Shown: positions 7,477 to 15,681 of the stretch, in pieces | How positions within the stretch are numbered: position 1 is the first letter of the stretch | How the letters are laid out: each line of letters opens with the position of its first letter | Assembly (NCBI RefSeq): GCF_944387805.1 | Contig: NZ_CALXGI010000020.1 | Coordinates: 1-42,067, forward strand | Direction of reading: 5' to 3' | DNA: 42,067 nt | DNA from: an uncultured Pseudoflavonifractor sp. | Lineage (GTDB): Bacteria; Bacillota; Clostridia; Oscillospirales; Oscillospiraceae | Notes under the pieces: model-generated | The model's input: only the letters and a program-made list of their open reading frames with translations | Databases searched by the model: none | What the model was told of the DNA's origin: nothing | Program-made: the position numbers and the translations under genes

Positions 7477-7969
7477 ATCCGGCTCCTCCTTCTCCGCGCG
7501 CCGCCCGCCTGCGGGCAGCTTGCGCCATCTCTTCGGGTATGTGCCTTATTTTATACCATCTCCGCTTATAATGAAAGTGATTTTTCGCAAGTTTTTTAAT
7601 TTTTTTACACAGAGCTTTTATCGCCGTGGCCGGCAGGAGGAGAAAACGCCACAAAAAACCTGCCGCGTCGGCCAGCAGATAGCCCAGTTTCAGGGCCCAG
7701 CGGCTGAGCAGGAGGAAGTACCCGGCCGCGCCCAGAAAGATGGCGCCGATATGGAAGAGGCGGACCCGGCCGCCCCCCAGGCTGATGGTGAACACAAAGA
7801 GGGAGACCGTTACCGCCAGCCAGAACAGCAGGTCCAGCGCACCCCCCAGCAGGGGCAGGCGCACCCGTACCCGGAGCACCCGGAACAGGTCGTAGAGCAG
7901 GCCCACCAGGACGCCCAGCGCCAAAGCGGACAGAAGGGCAAAGGCCTGCCCAGCCACTGAGATTTCCAC
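7283..7969 (-). CDS. yabQ: Spore cortex biosynthesis protein YabQ, with an odd overlapping tail
   Basis: A 228-aa open frame. Residues 1-130 are YabQ-like: membrane helices at about 8-30 (FALLSALALGVLVGLLYDLF), 42-65 and 70-95, with the family-typical YDLFRVLR near the first helix, ending in a basic KALCKKIKKLAKNHFHYKRRWYK. YabQ is needed for spore cortex formation in the mother cell. From about residue 150 the frame is Arg/Gly/Pro-rich without predicted structure and runs 194 nt out of frame through divIC, so the tail is probably non-conserved or the gene is frameshifted. The start is GTG at 7969, right after GAGGGG, 11 nt past the yabP stop. Confidence 0.8.
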   Translation of the reverse strand: MEISVAGQAFALLSALALGVLVGLLYDLFRVLRVRVRLPLLGGALDLLFWLAVTVSLFVFTISLGGGRVRLFHIGAIFLGAAGYFLLLSRWALKLGYLLADAAGFLWRFLLLPATAIKALCKKIKKLAKNHFHYKRRWYKIRHIPEEMAQAARRRAARGEGGAGYEGQTCGTAHQDRRTGAPHRLGHRPAGSAEPAGGRSGPESRAHRPGGRPDSGQRRPVRRRGKQR

Positions 7970-7980
7970 GGTCCGGCCCC

Positions 7981-8268
7981 TCAGCGGAACAGCCGGGAGA
8001 ACAGGCCGCCCTTGTCCCGGCCGCCGTCCTCATAGGCGAGGGAGTCAATCTCCCCCTCCACCTTCAGGTCCCCTCCGTCCAGGCTCAGCTTCTCAATGTG
8101 CAGCCCGCCGCCCCGGACAATCAGCGTCCCCTTGGTGGTGTACATGACAATCTGGGTCTCGTCAAAGCTCTCAACCTCCTCCACCCCGGAGACCGAGAGC
8201 TGCTCCCGGCCCTCCAGAATCAGGTGGTGGGGCGCGTCGGTACGGATGGATTTTTCCTCATAGGGCAT
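7981..8268 (-). CDS. yabP: Sporulation protein YabP
   Basis: A 95-aa protein of the YabP/YqfC family: HHLILEGREQLSVSGVEEVESFDETQIVMYTTKGTLIVRG, then LHIEKLSLDGGDLKVEGEIDSLAYED. These are short beta-rich proteins required for spore cortex or coat assembly during engulfment. First gene of the yabP-yabQ-divIC-yabR run. The ATG is preceded by GGAGGGACGTACC. A sigma-E-like promoter lies 32 nt upstream, in keeping with mother-cell control in Bacillus. Confidence 0.92.
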   Translation of the reverse strand: MPYEEKSIRTDAPHHLILEGREQLSVSGVEEVESFDETQIVMYTTKGTLIVRGGGLHIEKLSLDGGDLKVEGEIDSLAYEDGGRDKGGLFSRLFR

Positions 8269-8299
8269 GGTACGTCCCTCCCTTTCAGTCTCTGCACTA

Positions 8300-8329
8300 T
8301 CTATATGGGGGAGGGGGACAGGATATGCC
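8300..8329 (-). promoter_or_regulatory. Possible sigma-E promoter of yabP
   Basis: On the minus strand GGCATATC, a 14-bp spacer, then CATATAGA resembles the sporulation sigma-E consensus (GTCATATT - 13-15 bp - CATACANT), with about two mismatches in each element. There is no sigma-A-like pair in this 64-bp gap. YabP and YabQ are sigma-E-controlled in Bacillus, which favours the call. Confidence 0.38.
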
Positions 8330-8332
8330 CGG

Positions 8333-8872
8333 TCAGGTCCGCTGTCTGGACAGGGCGGGGGCTATGCGCCGGGAGAGGGCAAAGGCCAGGGCCAGCTTGA
8401 CAAGATCGGGCAGGATGAAGGGGAACACGCACCAGCCCAGCACGGTCAGCATATCGGCCGAAGCGCCGCCGGCGGAGTAGAGGTACAGGAACCACAGCGA
8501 GCCGAACAGGTAGCACGCCGCCAGACCAATGACGGCGGAGGTCAGGTAGACCAGAGGCCCCCTGCCCAGCAGGGATTCGGCGGCCCACATTACCAGGGCG
8601 ATGAGAAGAAAGCCCAGCAGATAGCCGCCGGTGGTGCCGATGAGGGCCCCGATGCCGCCGGTGAAGTGGGAGAACACGGGCAGGCCCGCCGCCCCCAGCA
8701 GCAGGTATACCCCCACCGCCAGAGAGCCCAGCTTTCCGCCCAGCAGGCCAACCGCCAGGAATACCCCCATGGTCTGGAGGGTGAAGGGCACCGTGGTGGG
8801 GACGGAGATCCAGGCGCAGACGGCCAGCAGGGCGGCCATGATTCCGGTGAGAACCAAATTTCTTGTCTTCAT
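8333..8872 (-). CDS. bioY: Biotin ECF-transporter substrate-binding protein BioY
   Basis: A 179-aa membrane protein with six hydrophobic helices. The BioY signatures are the N-terminal TRNLVLTGIMAALLAVCAWISVP, PFTLQTMGVFLAVGLLGGKLG and GLPVFSHFTGGIGALIGTTGGYLLGF. It is the S-component that captures biotin; the energising EcfA/EcfT subunits are not in this window, so a shared module elsewhere is likely. The ATG follows GAGGAG. It is divergent from birA across a 171-bp region with two BirA operators, and biotin repression is predicted. Only about 60 bp separate its stop from yabP. Confidence 0.95.
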   Translation of the reverse strand: MKTRNLVLTGIMAALLAVCAWISVPTTVPFTLQTMGVFLAVGLLGGKLGSLAVGVYLLLGAAGLPVFSHFTGGIGALIGTTGGYLLGFLLIALVMWAAESLLGRGPLVYLTSAVIGLAACYLFGSLWFLYLYSAGGASADMLTVLGWCVFPFILPDLVKLALAFALSRRIAPALSRQRT

Positions 8873-8907
8873 AATGTGCTCCTCTCTCCCGGCAGAGGTT
8901 CGGGATG

Positions 8908-8940
8908 ATTGTAAACTCATAAAATAGAATAGTTTACAAT
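8908..8940. promoter_or_regulatory. BirA operator 1
   Basis: A perfect 10-bp inverted repeat, ATTGTAAACT - 13 bp - AGTTTACAAT, equal to the Firmicutes BirA site TTGTAAAC - 15 bp - GTTTACAA. The -10 of the bioY promoter (AGAATA on plus, 8926-8931) lies inside it. Confidence 0.9.
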
Positions 8941-8954
8941 TGGAGGATTGTCAA
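8926..8954 (-). promoter_or_regulatory. bioY promoter
   Basis: On the minus strand TTGACA (8954-8949), 17-bp spacer, TATTCT (8931-8926). The -35 is in BirA operator 2 and the -10 in operator 1, so bound BirA-biotinyl-AMP should block polymerase. Confidence 0.85.
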
Positions 8955-8979
8955 CTGATTTTTGAAAGAGGGTTACAAT
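8947..8979. promoter_or_regulatory. BirA operator 2
   Basis: ATTGTCAACT, 14 bp, then GGTTACAAT: the same 33-bp length as operator 1, with the half-sites departing from the consensus at a few positions. It starts 39 bp from operator 1 and ends 5 bp before the birA -35, so it can also affect birA. Confidence 0.75.
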
Positions 8980-8984
8980 TGCGG

Positions 8985-9013
8985 TTGACGGGAGAGGATG
9001 AGGGGGATACAAT
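8985..9013 (+). promoter_or_regulatory. birA promoter
   Basis: TTGACG (8985-8990), 17-bp spacer, TACAAT (9008-9013); predicted start near 9020, 24 nt before the GTG codon of birA. Confidence 0.8.
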
Positions 9014-9043
9014 GGAACACAAAACAGGAAAGGGGAGAGGGCT

Positions 9044-10036
9044 GTGCTGCGGGATGAGGTGCTGGCCCTGCTGAAGCAGGGGGAGAGCCCCCTGTCGGGG
9101 GAGGCTATGAGCAGACGCCTGGGGGTGTCCCGGGCGGCGGTGTGGAAGGCGGTGGAGGCCCTCCGGCAGGAGGGGTATGTCATCTCCTCCGCCACCAACC
9201 GGGGCTACCGGCTGGTGGAAGCGCCCGACCTGCTCAGCGCCGGCGCGCTGTCCGGCGGCCTGAACGGCTGCCTGGTGGGCCGGGAACTTCTATGTCTGCC
9301 CACTGTGGATTCCACCAACAGCGAGGTGAAACGGCAGGCCCTGGCGGGCAGGGCTGAGGGCCTGGCGGTGTTCGCCGACGGACAGACCGGCGGCCGGGGC
9401 CGCCGGGGGCGGGAGTTTGAGTCCCCGTCGGGAAAGGGGCTGTACTGCTCTGTGCTGCTGCGGCCCGAGTGCACCCTGGACCAGTTGCCCCAGCTGACCG
9501 CCTGGACGGCGGTGGCGGTGTGCGACGGAGTAGAGGAGGTCTGCGGCGTCCGGCCGGGCATCAAGTGGACCAACGATTTGGTGCTGGAGGGGCGGAAGCT
9601 GTGCGGCATTCTCACAGAACTAGGCATGGAGGGGGAGAGCGCCCGCCTCCAGTATGCAGTGGTGGGCATTGGCATTAACGTCAGCCAGCAGGCGGCCGAC
9701 TTCGGCCCCGGGGCCGCTCCGGTGGCCATCTCCCTGGCCCAGGCTCTGGGGAAGGCGCCCCGCCGCACCGATCTGGCCGTCGCCCTGCTGCGGGCCCTGG
9801 ACAATATGTATCGGGATTTCCCTGACCGGCGGGACAGCTGGTATGAGCGCTACCGCAGGGACTGTCTCACTCTGGGAAAGCAGGTGCGGGTCCTCCGGGG
9901 CAGCGAGACCTTCACCGGCGTGGCCGAGGAACTGGCCGGCGACTTCTCCCTTATCGTCCGCCGGGAGGACGGCACCCGGGAGACCGTCAATGCCGGGGAC
10001 GTGTCCGTCCGGGGGCTGTTTGGGTATGCGGAATAA
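9044..10036 (+). CDS. birA: Bifunctional biotin ligase / biotin operon repressor BirA
   Basis: A 330-aa class II biotin protein ligase. Residues 1-60 form a winged helix-turn-helix (ALLKQGESPLSGEAMSRRLGVSRAAVWKAVEALR). The catalytic core spans about 85-270, with the biotinyl-AMP loop GGRGRRGREF and the ATP/biotin-binding segment KWTNDLVLEGRKLCGILTE. The C-terminal ~50 residues are the SH3-like cap. It charges biotin as biotinyl-AMP, attaches it to carboxylase biotin domains and, in the adenylate-bound dimer, represses biotin genes. The GTG start follows GGGGAGAGG. Two operators in the shared upstream region predict control of bioY and possibly of itself. Confidence 0.95.
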   Translation: MLRDEVLALLKQGESPLSGEAMSRRLGVSRAAVWKAVEALRQEGYVISSATNRGYRLVEAPDLLSAGALSGGLNGCLVGRELLCLPTVDSTNSEVKRQALAGRAEGLAVFADGQTGGRGRRGREFESPSGKGLYCSVLLRPECTLDQLPQLTAWTAVAVCDGVEEVCGVRPGIKWTNDLVLEGRKLCGILTELGMEGESARLQYAVVGIGINVSQQAADFGPGAAPVAISLAQALGKAPRRTDLAVALLRALDNMYRDFPDRRDSWYERYRRDCLTLGKQVRVLRGSETFTGVAEELAGDFSLIVRREDGTRETVNAGDVSVRGLFGYAE

Positions 10037-10069
10037 AAAAAGGAAGCCGCCGCGGCGGCTTCCTTTTTT
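10035..10069. terminator. Bidirectional terminator between birA and the P-type ATPase
   Basis: A perfect palindrome AGGAAGCCGCCGCGGCGGCTTCCT flanked by A-run and T-run, located between convergent genes, so it can end both transcripts. Confidence 0.9.
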
Positions 10070-10081
10070 GCGTTACAGGGG

Positions 10082-12550
10082 TTATACGTCCTCAGGCAGC
10101 ACCCGGAGGCGGCTGCGGGCCCGCAGCCGGGCAGCAAAGGCTCTGTATACCAGGGTGCACAGCTCCATCGCCTTGAGCACCGCCTTTTGGCAGGGCACGG
10201 CCAGCAGCAGCAGCACGGAGAACACCAATCCGGTCTGAAGGGTCAGGGGCTCCAGGGAGAAGAAGGAGCCCAGCTGCACCACGCACACCACCATGGATAC
10301 GGTCATGGCGCCCCACAGCACCTTTCGCTTCCAGTCAAAGGGGCGGCACACGTAGAAGAGGACGATAAGACCGTTGAAGGCCATAAGCATAGCGGAGACA
10401 GTGGACAGGGACTGCGTGGAAAATCCAAAGGCGTAGGCAAAGGCCTCCGCCCCCAGGACCAGGAACAGGTTGGTCAGGCCGCCGGGGCAGGCCTGCTTCA
10501 TCACATTGGGAAGGAACCGGCCCTTGACGATGGCCCGGTTGGGTTCCAGGGCCAGGAAGAAGGAGGGGGCGCCGATGGTGAGGGCGGAGATGAGAGAGAG
10601 CTGGAGAGGAACAAAGGGGTAGGGCATGGCGGTGGCGAAGATGGTGATGAGGGACAGGAGAAAGGAGAAAATATTCTTCACCAGGAAAAGGGAGGCGGCC
10701 CGCTGGATGTTGTTGATCACGCGGCGGCCCTCCAGCACCACCTGGGGCATGGAGGCGAAATTGGAGTCCAGCAGCACCAGGTGTGCGGCCTGACAGGCGG
10801 CGTCCGCCCCCGAGGCCATGGCGATGCCGCAGTCGGCGTCCTTCAGGGCCAGAACGTCGTTGACGCCGTCCCCTGTCATGGCCACTGTATGGCCCGCTTT
10901 TTTCAGGGCCTGGACGAATTTCCGCTTCTGGCTGGGGGTCACCCGGCCAAATACGGTGTACTGCTCCACCGCCTGAGCGATGTCCGCGTCCGACTTGAGG
11001 GTGGCGGCGTCCACATACTGCTCCGCCCCCTGGATGCCCGCCTGGAGGGCCACCTGGGAAACAGTGACCGGGTTGTCCCCTGAGATGACCTTTACCGCCA
11101 CTCCCTGCTGGGCAAAGTAGCGGAAGGTGTCGGGGGCCTCGGGGCGGATTTTATTGGCAATGCGGATAAGGGACATGGGGGAGAGCTTTCCGGTGAGATG
11201 GCCGCCGGTGATGGGGCCTTCGTGTTTGGCCAGCAGGAGCACCCGCTCCCCCTTGCCCGAGTACTCCTCCACCGTCTCCTTCAGGTCGGCGTAACGCCGG
11301 CCCATGACAAATTCCGGCGCGCCCACCACATAGGTGCCGTGGCCAACAAAGGTAACGGCGCTCCACTTGGTGGCCGAGGTAAAGGGGATTACTTTTTCCG
11401 CCTTCCATACCGACTTGCCGGAAAACCGGGCCCTGAGGGCTTTGGCGGTGTCGTTGTCGGCATCGGCGGCGGAATAGAAGGCATTGAGGGCGGCTTCTAC
11501 CGTCCGGACGGGAAAGAGCTCCTCGTCCAGGGGCACCAGGCCGGCCACCGCCATGCCCGGTTCGGTGATGGTGCCTGTTTTGTCCACGCAGAGCACATCC
11601 ACCCGGGCCAGAGTCTCAATGGAGCTCATGTCGTGGACCAGGGTCCGCTTCCGGGCCAGACGGAGCACAGATACTGCCAGGGCCACGCTGGTGAGCAGGT
11701 AGAGCCCCTCGGGGATCATGCCGATGAGGGCGGCCACCGTGGAGGTCATGGCGTGGCGGATCCCGGTCTCCAGAAAGAAGTACTGCTTGACAAACAGGGC
11801 TACGCCCATAGGAATAAGGGCGATGCCGATGATCCGGATGAGCTTGTCCAGGGAGTTCATCATCTCGGACTGCCGGGGGGCGTGGCCCTTTTTGGCCTCC
11901 AGGGTGAGGCGGGAGGCGTAGGACTCGGCGCCCACCCGGGTGAGCACCGCCCGGCCGCTGCCCGCTACCACAAAGCTGCCCGACAGCAGCTCGTCCCCCG
12001 CCGCCTTGGGGATGGCGTCCGGCTCGCCGGTGATGAGTGCCTCGTTGACCTGGAGGGAGCCGGAGACCATCACCGCGTCCGCCGGGATCTGACTGCCCGC
12101 CGAGAAAACCACCACGTCGTCCCGCACCAGCTTGGCCACCGGCAGGGTAATCACCTTGCCGTCCCGTACCGCCGTGGCCTTGGGGGCGGAGAGCAGGGTG
12201 AGCTTGTCGATGGTGTGCTTGGAGCGGATCTCCTGGACAATGCCGATGAGCGTGTTGGCAATGGCGATCAGGAGAAAGAGCATGTCCCGGAAATCACCCA
12301 CCACCGCCAGACACACGGCCAGCACCACAAAAATCAGGTTGAAAAAGGTGAACACATTCTCCCGGATAATCTGCTTCTCCGTTTTGGTGGGGGCCTCCAC
12401 CGGCGTATTGGCATACCCCGCCGCGGCCCGCTCCGCCGCCTGGGCGGAGGTGAGTCCCTGCTCCGGGTCAGTGCGGACAGGGGAGACGGGCCGCCTGCTC
12501 TGAGGGGGCGGGGCCTGGACGGCGGCGGAGCTGGTCTGCTGTTTCTTCAT
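10082..12550 (-). CDS. P-type cation-transporting ATPase, CtpE/Exp7-like
   Basis: An 822-aa P-type ATPase. After an ~60-residue Pro/Gln-rich N-terminus come two helices (about 65-110), the actuator domain with the TGEP loop (about 174-177), the M3/M4 pair with the IPEGL ion-binding motif (about 279-283), the phosphorylated aspartate D323 in DKTGT, the nucleotide domain, the hinge GDGVND (560-565) and six C-terminal helices. The PEGL sequence in M4, without CPC or PEGLP of other classes, matches the CtpE/Exp7 group, for which Ca2+ transport has been proposed in mycobacteria. Substrate is not certain here. It is monocistronic, with a GC hairpin (12574-12589) in its leader. Confidence 0.88.
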   Translation of the reverse strand: MKKQQTSSAAVQAPPPQSRRPVSPVRTDPEQGLTSAQAAERAAAGYANTPVEAPTKTEKQIIRENVFTFFNLIFVVLAVCLAVVGDFRDMLFLLIAIANTLIGIVQEIRSKHTIDKLTLLSAPKATAVRDGKVITLPVAKLVRDDVVVFSAGSQIPADAVMVSGSLQVNEALITGEPDAIPKAAGDELLSGSFVVAGSGRAVLTRVGAESYASRLTLEAKKGHAPRQSEMMNSLDKLIRIIGIALIPMGVALFVKQYFFLETGIRHAMTSTVAALIGMIPEGLYLLTSVALAVSVLRLARKRTLVHDMSSIETLARVDVLCVDKTGTITEPGMAVAGLVPLDEELFPVRTVEAALNAFYSAADADNDTAKALRARFSGKSVWKAEKVIPFTSATKWSAVTFVGHGTYVVGAPEFVMGRRYADLKETVEEYSGKGERVLLLAKHEGPITGGHLTGKLSPMSLIRIANKIRPEAPDTFRYFAQQGVAVKVISGDNPVTVSQVALQAGIQGAEQYVDAATLKSDADIAQAVEQYTVFGRVTPSQKRKFVQALKKAGHTVAMTGDGVNDVLALKDADCGIAMASGADAACQAAHLVLLDSNFASMPQVVLEGRRVINNIQRAASLFLVKNIFSFLLSLITIFATAMPYPFVPLQLSLISALTIGAPSFFLALEPNRAIVKGRFLPNVMKQACPGGLTNLFLVLGAEAFAYAFGFSTQSLSTVSAMLMAFNGLIVLFYVCRPFDWKRKVLWGAMTVSMVVCVVQLGSFFSLEPLTLQTGLVFSVLLLLAVPCQKAVLKAMELCTLVYRAFAARLRARSRLRVLPEDV

Positions 12551-12770
12551 ATCTTCAAACGCCTCACAAAACGCCCCGGCGGACCGGGGAGAAGATTGGA
12601 AATTAGGGGGAGCTGTCTGATAATGTATATTCTAAAGGGCAAAGCAGTGGAAATCCAGTAAGAAATTTTTAACGTTTTATAAAAACAGAAGGAAATGTTT
12701 TGGATGTCTGCCGGAGACAGCGGGACATGAGCCGCGGACCTGCTCTCGCGCTGCGGAAGGCGGGTATGAA

Positions 12771-12803
12771 ATCAGCCTGCCGGAAATTTTCCAGCAGGCT
12801 GAT
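12771..12803 (-). terminator. Probable terminator of the orphan response regulator
   Basis: A 10-bp stem ATCAGCCTGC / GCAGGCTGAT around a 13-nt loop that can itself pair. On the minus strand only TTTCAT follows, so it is a weak intrinsic terminator. The rest of the 12551-12826 gap holds the ATPase leader and no recognisable gene. Confidence 0.5.
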
Positions 12804-12826
12804 GGGAGCGGCTTGGCCGATCCGGC

Positions 12827-13513
12827 TCAGAGGAACTGGGACGGGACGGCATCGAAGCGGTATCCAACGCCCCGGAGGGTGACGATACAGCCGGCATAGG
12901 GGCCGATGGCCCGGCGGACCTGCTTGATATGGGTGTCCAGGGTGCGCTCTCCTCTGGGGCGGTCGGCGCCCCATACCGTCTCCAGCAGAAGCTGGCGGGG
13001 CATGGCGGCGCCGGGGTGGGAGACCAGCTGAAGGAGCAGGTCGAACTCCTTGGGGGAGAGTCCCACCGGCCGCCCGTCCACCGAAACCCGCCGGGCCGCC
13101 GGGTCCACCACCAGGCCGCCGGCGCCCAGGGTGGGAGAGAGGGCCTGAGCGGGCCGTCGCCTGAGAATGGCGGCAACCCGGCACATCAGCTCCCGGTGTG
13201 AGAAGGGCTTGACCATGAAATCGTCCACGCCCAGTTTGAAGCCCCGGACTTTGTCCTGCTCCTCGCCGTGGACAGAGAGCATGATCACCGGTATATCGGA
13301 GAAGGTGCGGATGGCCCGGAGCACCTCATAGCCGTCCAGGCCGGGGAGCATGATATCCAGAATCACCAGATCCACGCCGCCCTCCCGGCAGCGCGCTACC
13401 GCGGCGTGTCCGTCGGCACACTCGGCAATCTCATAGCCCGCGTGGCGGGCGTGCTTCGCCACAGCGGCCCGCAGCTTTTCTTCATCATCCACAATCAAAA
13501 TCCGTGCTGCCAT
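12827..13513 (-). CDS. Orphan OmpR/PhoB-family response regulator
   Basis: A 228-aa two-domain regulator. The receiver domain (1-115) has the acidic pocket DDEE at 9-12, phosphoacceptor D53 (LVILDIMLPG), S80 in place of the usual Thr, and K102 (MVKPF). The winged-helix DNA-binding domain (about 130-225) includes LSPKEFDLLLQLVSHPG, RTLDTHIKQVRRAIG and the wing TLRGVGYRFD. No histidine kinase gene is adjacent: the neighbours are the P-type ATPase and a WYL regulator. It may be served by a distant kinase. The ATG at 13513 follows AAAGGAT; the longer upstream frame is the WYL gene's shadow. Confidence 0.9.
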   Translation of the reverse strand: MAARILIVDDEEKLRAAVAKHARHAGYEIAECADGHAAVARCREGGVDLVILDIMLPGLDGYEVLRAIRTFSDIPVIMLSVHGEEQDKVRGFKLGVDDFMVKPFSHRELMCRVAAILRRRPAQALSPTLGAGGLVVDPAARRVSVDGRPVGLSPKEFDLLLQLVSHPGAAMPRQLLLETVWGADRPRGERTLDTHIKQVRRAIGPYAGCIVTLRGVGYRFDAVPSQFL

Positions 13514-13577
13514 GGAGATGTCATCCTTTCCTTGAGAAGTCGTCGGGGACAGGACAGGGAAAGAGAAAACGTCTATC

Positions 13578-14588
13578 TTACAGGCCGCTGGCCTCCGCCG
13601 GAGGAGACAGGGCGCCCTCCGCGCTGTGCAGCTGTGCGCGAAAGGCCTCCACCGCCCAGTCGGGCCCCACCAGCTCGGCGCCGGCGCCCAGGCCAAAGAG
13701 CCAGCCCAGAAACTGAGGACTCACCACTGCGCGGACAGTGACCGTGAAGCAGTCGTCCCCATCGGGCACCAGGATTACGTCCTGCCCAAACCGGTCCAGC
13801 ACCACTCCAACCAGCTGGTTCCGGCACCGGAGGGTCACCTGGGCCTCCCGGCCGCTGAACATGCCGAAGTGCTTCTGGGCATAGGTGGACAGGTCAAAGT
13901 CCCGGCAGCTCTCGTCTCCGAGCCGGGGGAGACAGGTCACTGCCAGTTCGGCCATCTTGTCCACCCGGTAGTGCCGCATCTCCTGATGCAGGTGGTCGTA
14001 TCCGGCCAGATAGTAGTTCTCGTTGTCCCAGATGAGTCCATAGGGGCTCACCTGGTAGCGCCGCCCCTCCCGGCGGAACACCTTCTCCTTCCGCACATTG
14101 TATTCAAAGTACCGGAAGGTCACCGACTTACCGGTGGCTATGGCGCTGTGGAGCTTGTCAATGTTGTAATACACGCTCTCGTTCATGGCCTTCACCCGTC
14201 CGGACACATAGACCTGCCGCTGAAGCGAGCGGGCCTGGTGGCGGCTGGTCAGGGTCTCCAGCTTGTGAATCAGCGCATCCGACTTGCGCCGGGTGATGAA
14301 TTTGCAGGACTGCACCGCATCCACCAGCAGCTTCAGCTCGGCCAGTTCAAACAGCCGGCTGCCAATGAACCAGCCCGGCGATTTGCCCTTTCTGCTCTGC
14401 ACGTCCAGGCCCAGCTCCCGCAGGGCGTCCATGTCGTCATAGATGCTTTTCCGCTCTGCGCCTACCTGGTGGGCCTCCAGGGAGCTGATCAGCTGCTGGA
14501 CGGTCATGGGGTGGTCCTCGTCGGTCTCACGGAACAGAGCCCGTTCCAGCAGCGGCAGCTTGAGCTTTTGATTCGCGCCTCTCGCCAT
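13578..14588 (-). CDS. WYL-domain transcriptional regulator (YafY type)
   Basis: A 336-aa regulator. The N-terminal ~75 residues are a winged helix-turn-helix (LPLLERALFRETDEDHPMTVQQLISSLEAHQVGAERKSIYDDMDALRELGLDV). The WYL domain follows at about 150-225 (VTFRYFEYNVRKEKVFRREGRRYQVSPYGLIWDNENYYLAGYD), then a C-terminal WCX extension to the end. WYL domains sense nucleic-acid or small-molecule ligands. No target gene is evident nearby. The ATG at 14588 follows AAAGGGGGG. An inverted repeat between its promoter and ribosome site could be an autoregulatory operator. Confidence 0.9.
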   Translation of the reverse strand: MARGANQKLKLPLLERALFRETDEDHPMTVQQLISSLEAHQVGAERKSIYDDMDALRELGLDVQSRKGKSPGWFIGSRLFELAELKLLVDAVQSCKFITRRKSDALIHKLETLTSRHQARSLQRQVYVSGRVKAMNESVYYNIDKLHSAIATGKSVTFRYFEYNVRKEKVFRREGRRYQVSPYGLIWDNENYYLAGYDHLHQEMRHYRVDKMAELAVTCLPRLGDESCRDFDLSTYAQKHFGMFSGREAQVTLRCRNQLVGVVLDRFGQDVILVPDGDDCFTVTVRAVVSPQFLGWLFGLGAGAELVGPDWAVEAFRAQLHSAEGALSPPAEASGL

Positions 14589-14611
14589 GGCGCATCCCCC
14601 CTTTCCATACC

Positions 14612-14635
14612 ATCGTAACGCAAAAAGTGTACGAT
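14612..14635. promoter_or_regulatory. Inverted repeat in the WYL regulator leader
   Basis: ATCGTA - 12 bp - TACGAT, located between the -10 and the ribosome site of the WYL regulator gene, in the usual position for a self-repression operator. Only 6 bp per arm, so chance is possible. Confidence 0.35.
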
Positions 14636-14652
14636 AAAACGGACTTTTCAGA

Positions 14653-14681
14653 AGCATACCATATTTTTCTTTCTCTGCCAA
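14653..14681 (-). promoter_or_regulatory. Promoter of the WYL regulator
   Basis: On the minus strand TTGGCA (14681-14676), 17-bp spacer, TATGCT (14658-14653). Confidence 0.6.
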
Positions 14682-14829
14682 GTGACACAGGATAATAAAA
14701 GGGAAAATTTTCAATCTTTTTAGGAAGGACTGGACAGCTTTACAGGGAATGGAATCTGTGCTACCCTCGTATTGATAGGCAGAACGGCAGTTACCGGACG
14801 GCGGTCCGGGAAAGAGAGGAGAATGAAGC

Positions 14830-15645
14830 ATGCGTGCAGTGGTAACGGCATCCATCTGTCCGCTGATGAGCGGGCCTGCGCTCCAGTGCGGGCGGGCGGA
14901 CGAGGCACTGGGGGGCATGGTGGTGGAGGTGCTGGAGGATACGGGCGCCGGCTGGCGGCTGGTGCGTACCCACTACGGCTACACCGGCTATGCCCCGGAG
15001 AGCTGCCTCCTCTTCGGCGAGGAGACGGCGGAGCGCTGGGTACGCCGGGAGAAGAAGGTGGTGCTTCGGAGCGCCTGCGATGTGCTGTCCGCTCCCGACG
15101 CGGCAGCCTGGCCGGTGGCCGCTCTGGTCCGGGGAGATCTGGCGGCCCCGGAGGGGGAGGCAAAAGACGGCTGGCAGCGGGTGCTGCTCCCCGGCGGACA
15201 GGAGGGATATCTCCGCAGCAGCTTTCTGGGACAGCTCCACACTGCGCCTGCCTATGGGGATGAGAATCGTATGCGCGCCGCCCTGGTGGAGGCTGCTCTG
15301 GCCTACCGGGGAACCCACTACCGCTGGGGGGGCAAGACACCCATGGGCATCGACTGCTCCGGGCTGTGCTCCATGGCCTATCTGCTCTGCGGAGTGATTA
15401 TCTGGCGGGACGCGGCCATCAAAGAGGGCTACCCCGTCCGGCCTATCCCCGGGGAGAAGATGGGGCCGGGAGATCTGCTCTTCTTCCCCGGCCATGTGGC
15501 CATGTACCTGGGGGACGGACGGTATATCCACGCCACCGCCCGGGCGGGGGATGACGGCGTTGTCATCAACAGCCTCTCTCCCGGCCGGGCCGGCTACCGG
15601 GCCGATTTGGCCGGAAGCCTGACGGCGGTGGGGTCCATATTTTAA
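14830..15645 (+). CDS. SH3-domain NlpC/P60 cell-wall peptidase
   Basis: A 271-aa C40 peptidase. Two bacterial SH3-like segments (about 1-65 and 70-135, each ending in a GYxxxSxL-type motif) precede the NlpC/P60 domain (about 145-271). The catalytic triad is visible as C176 (IDCSGLCSMAY), H222 (PGHVAMYLG) and H234 (RYIHATA). This layout matches YkfC-type gamma-D-glutamyl-diamino acid endopeptidases that cleave murein peptides. There is no signal peptide, so it may act in the cytoplasm on recycled muropeptides. The ATG lies 8 nt after GAGGAG. It is divergent from the WYL regulator across 241 bp; a weak TTTACA-17-TACCCT promoter may serve it. Confidence 0.88.
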   Translation: MRAVVTASICPLMSGPALQCGRADEALGGMVVEVLEDTGAGWRLVRTHYGYTGYAPESCLLFGEETAERWVRREKKVVLRSACDVLSAPDAAAWPVAALVRGDLAAPEGEAKDGWQRVLLPGGQEGYLRSSFLGQLHTAPAYGDENRMRAALVEAALAYRGTHYRWGGKTPMGIDCSGLCSMAYLLCGVIIWRDAAIKEGYPVRPIPGEKMGPGDLLFFPGHVAMYLGDGRYIHATARAGDDGVVINSLSPGRAGYRADLAGSLTAVGSIF

Positions 15646-15681
15646 ACGGCGGGTCCGCCGCCGGAACAGGCGGCGCGCCGC

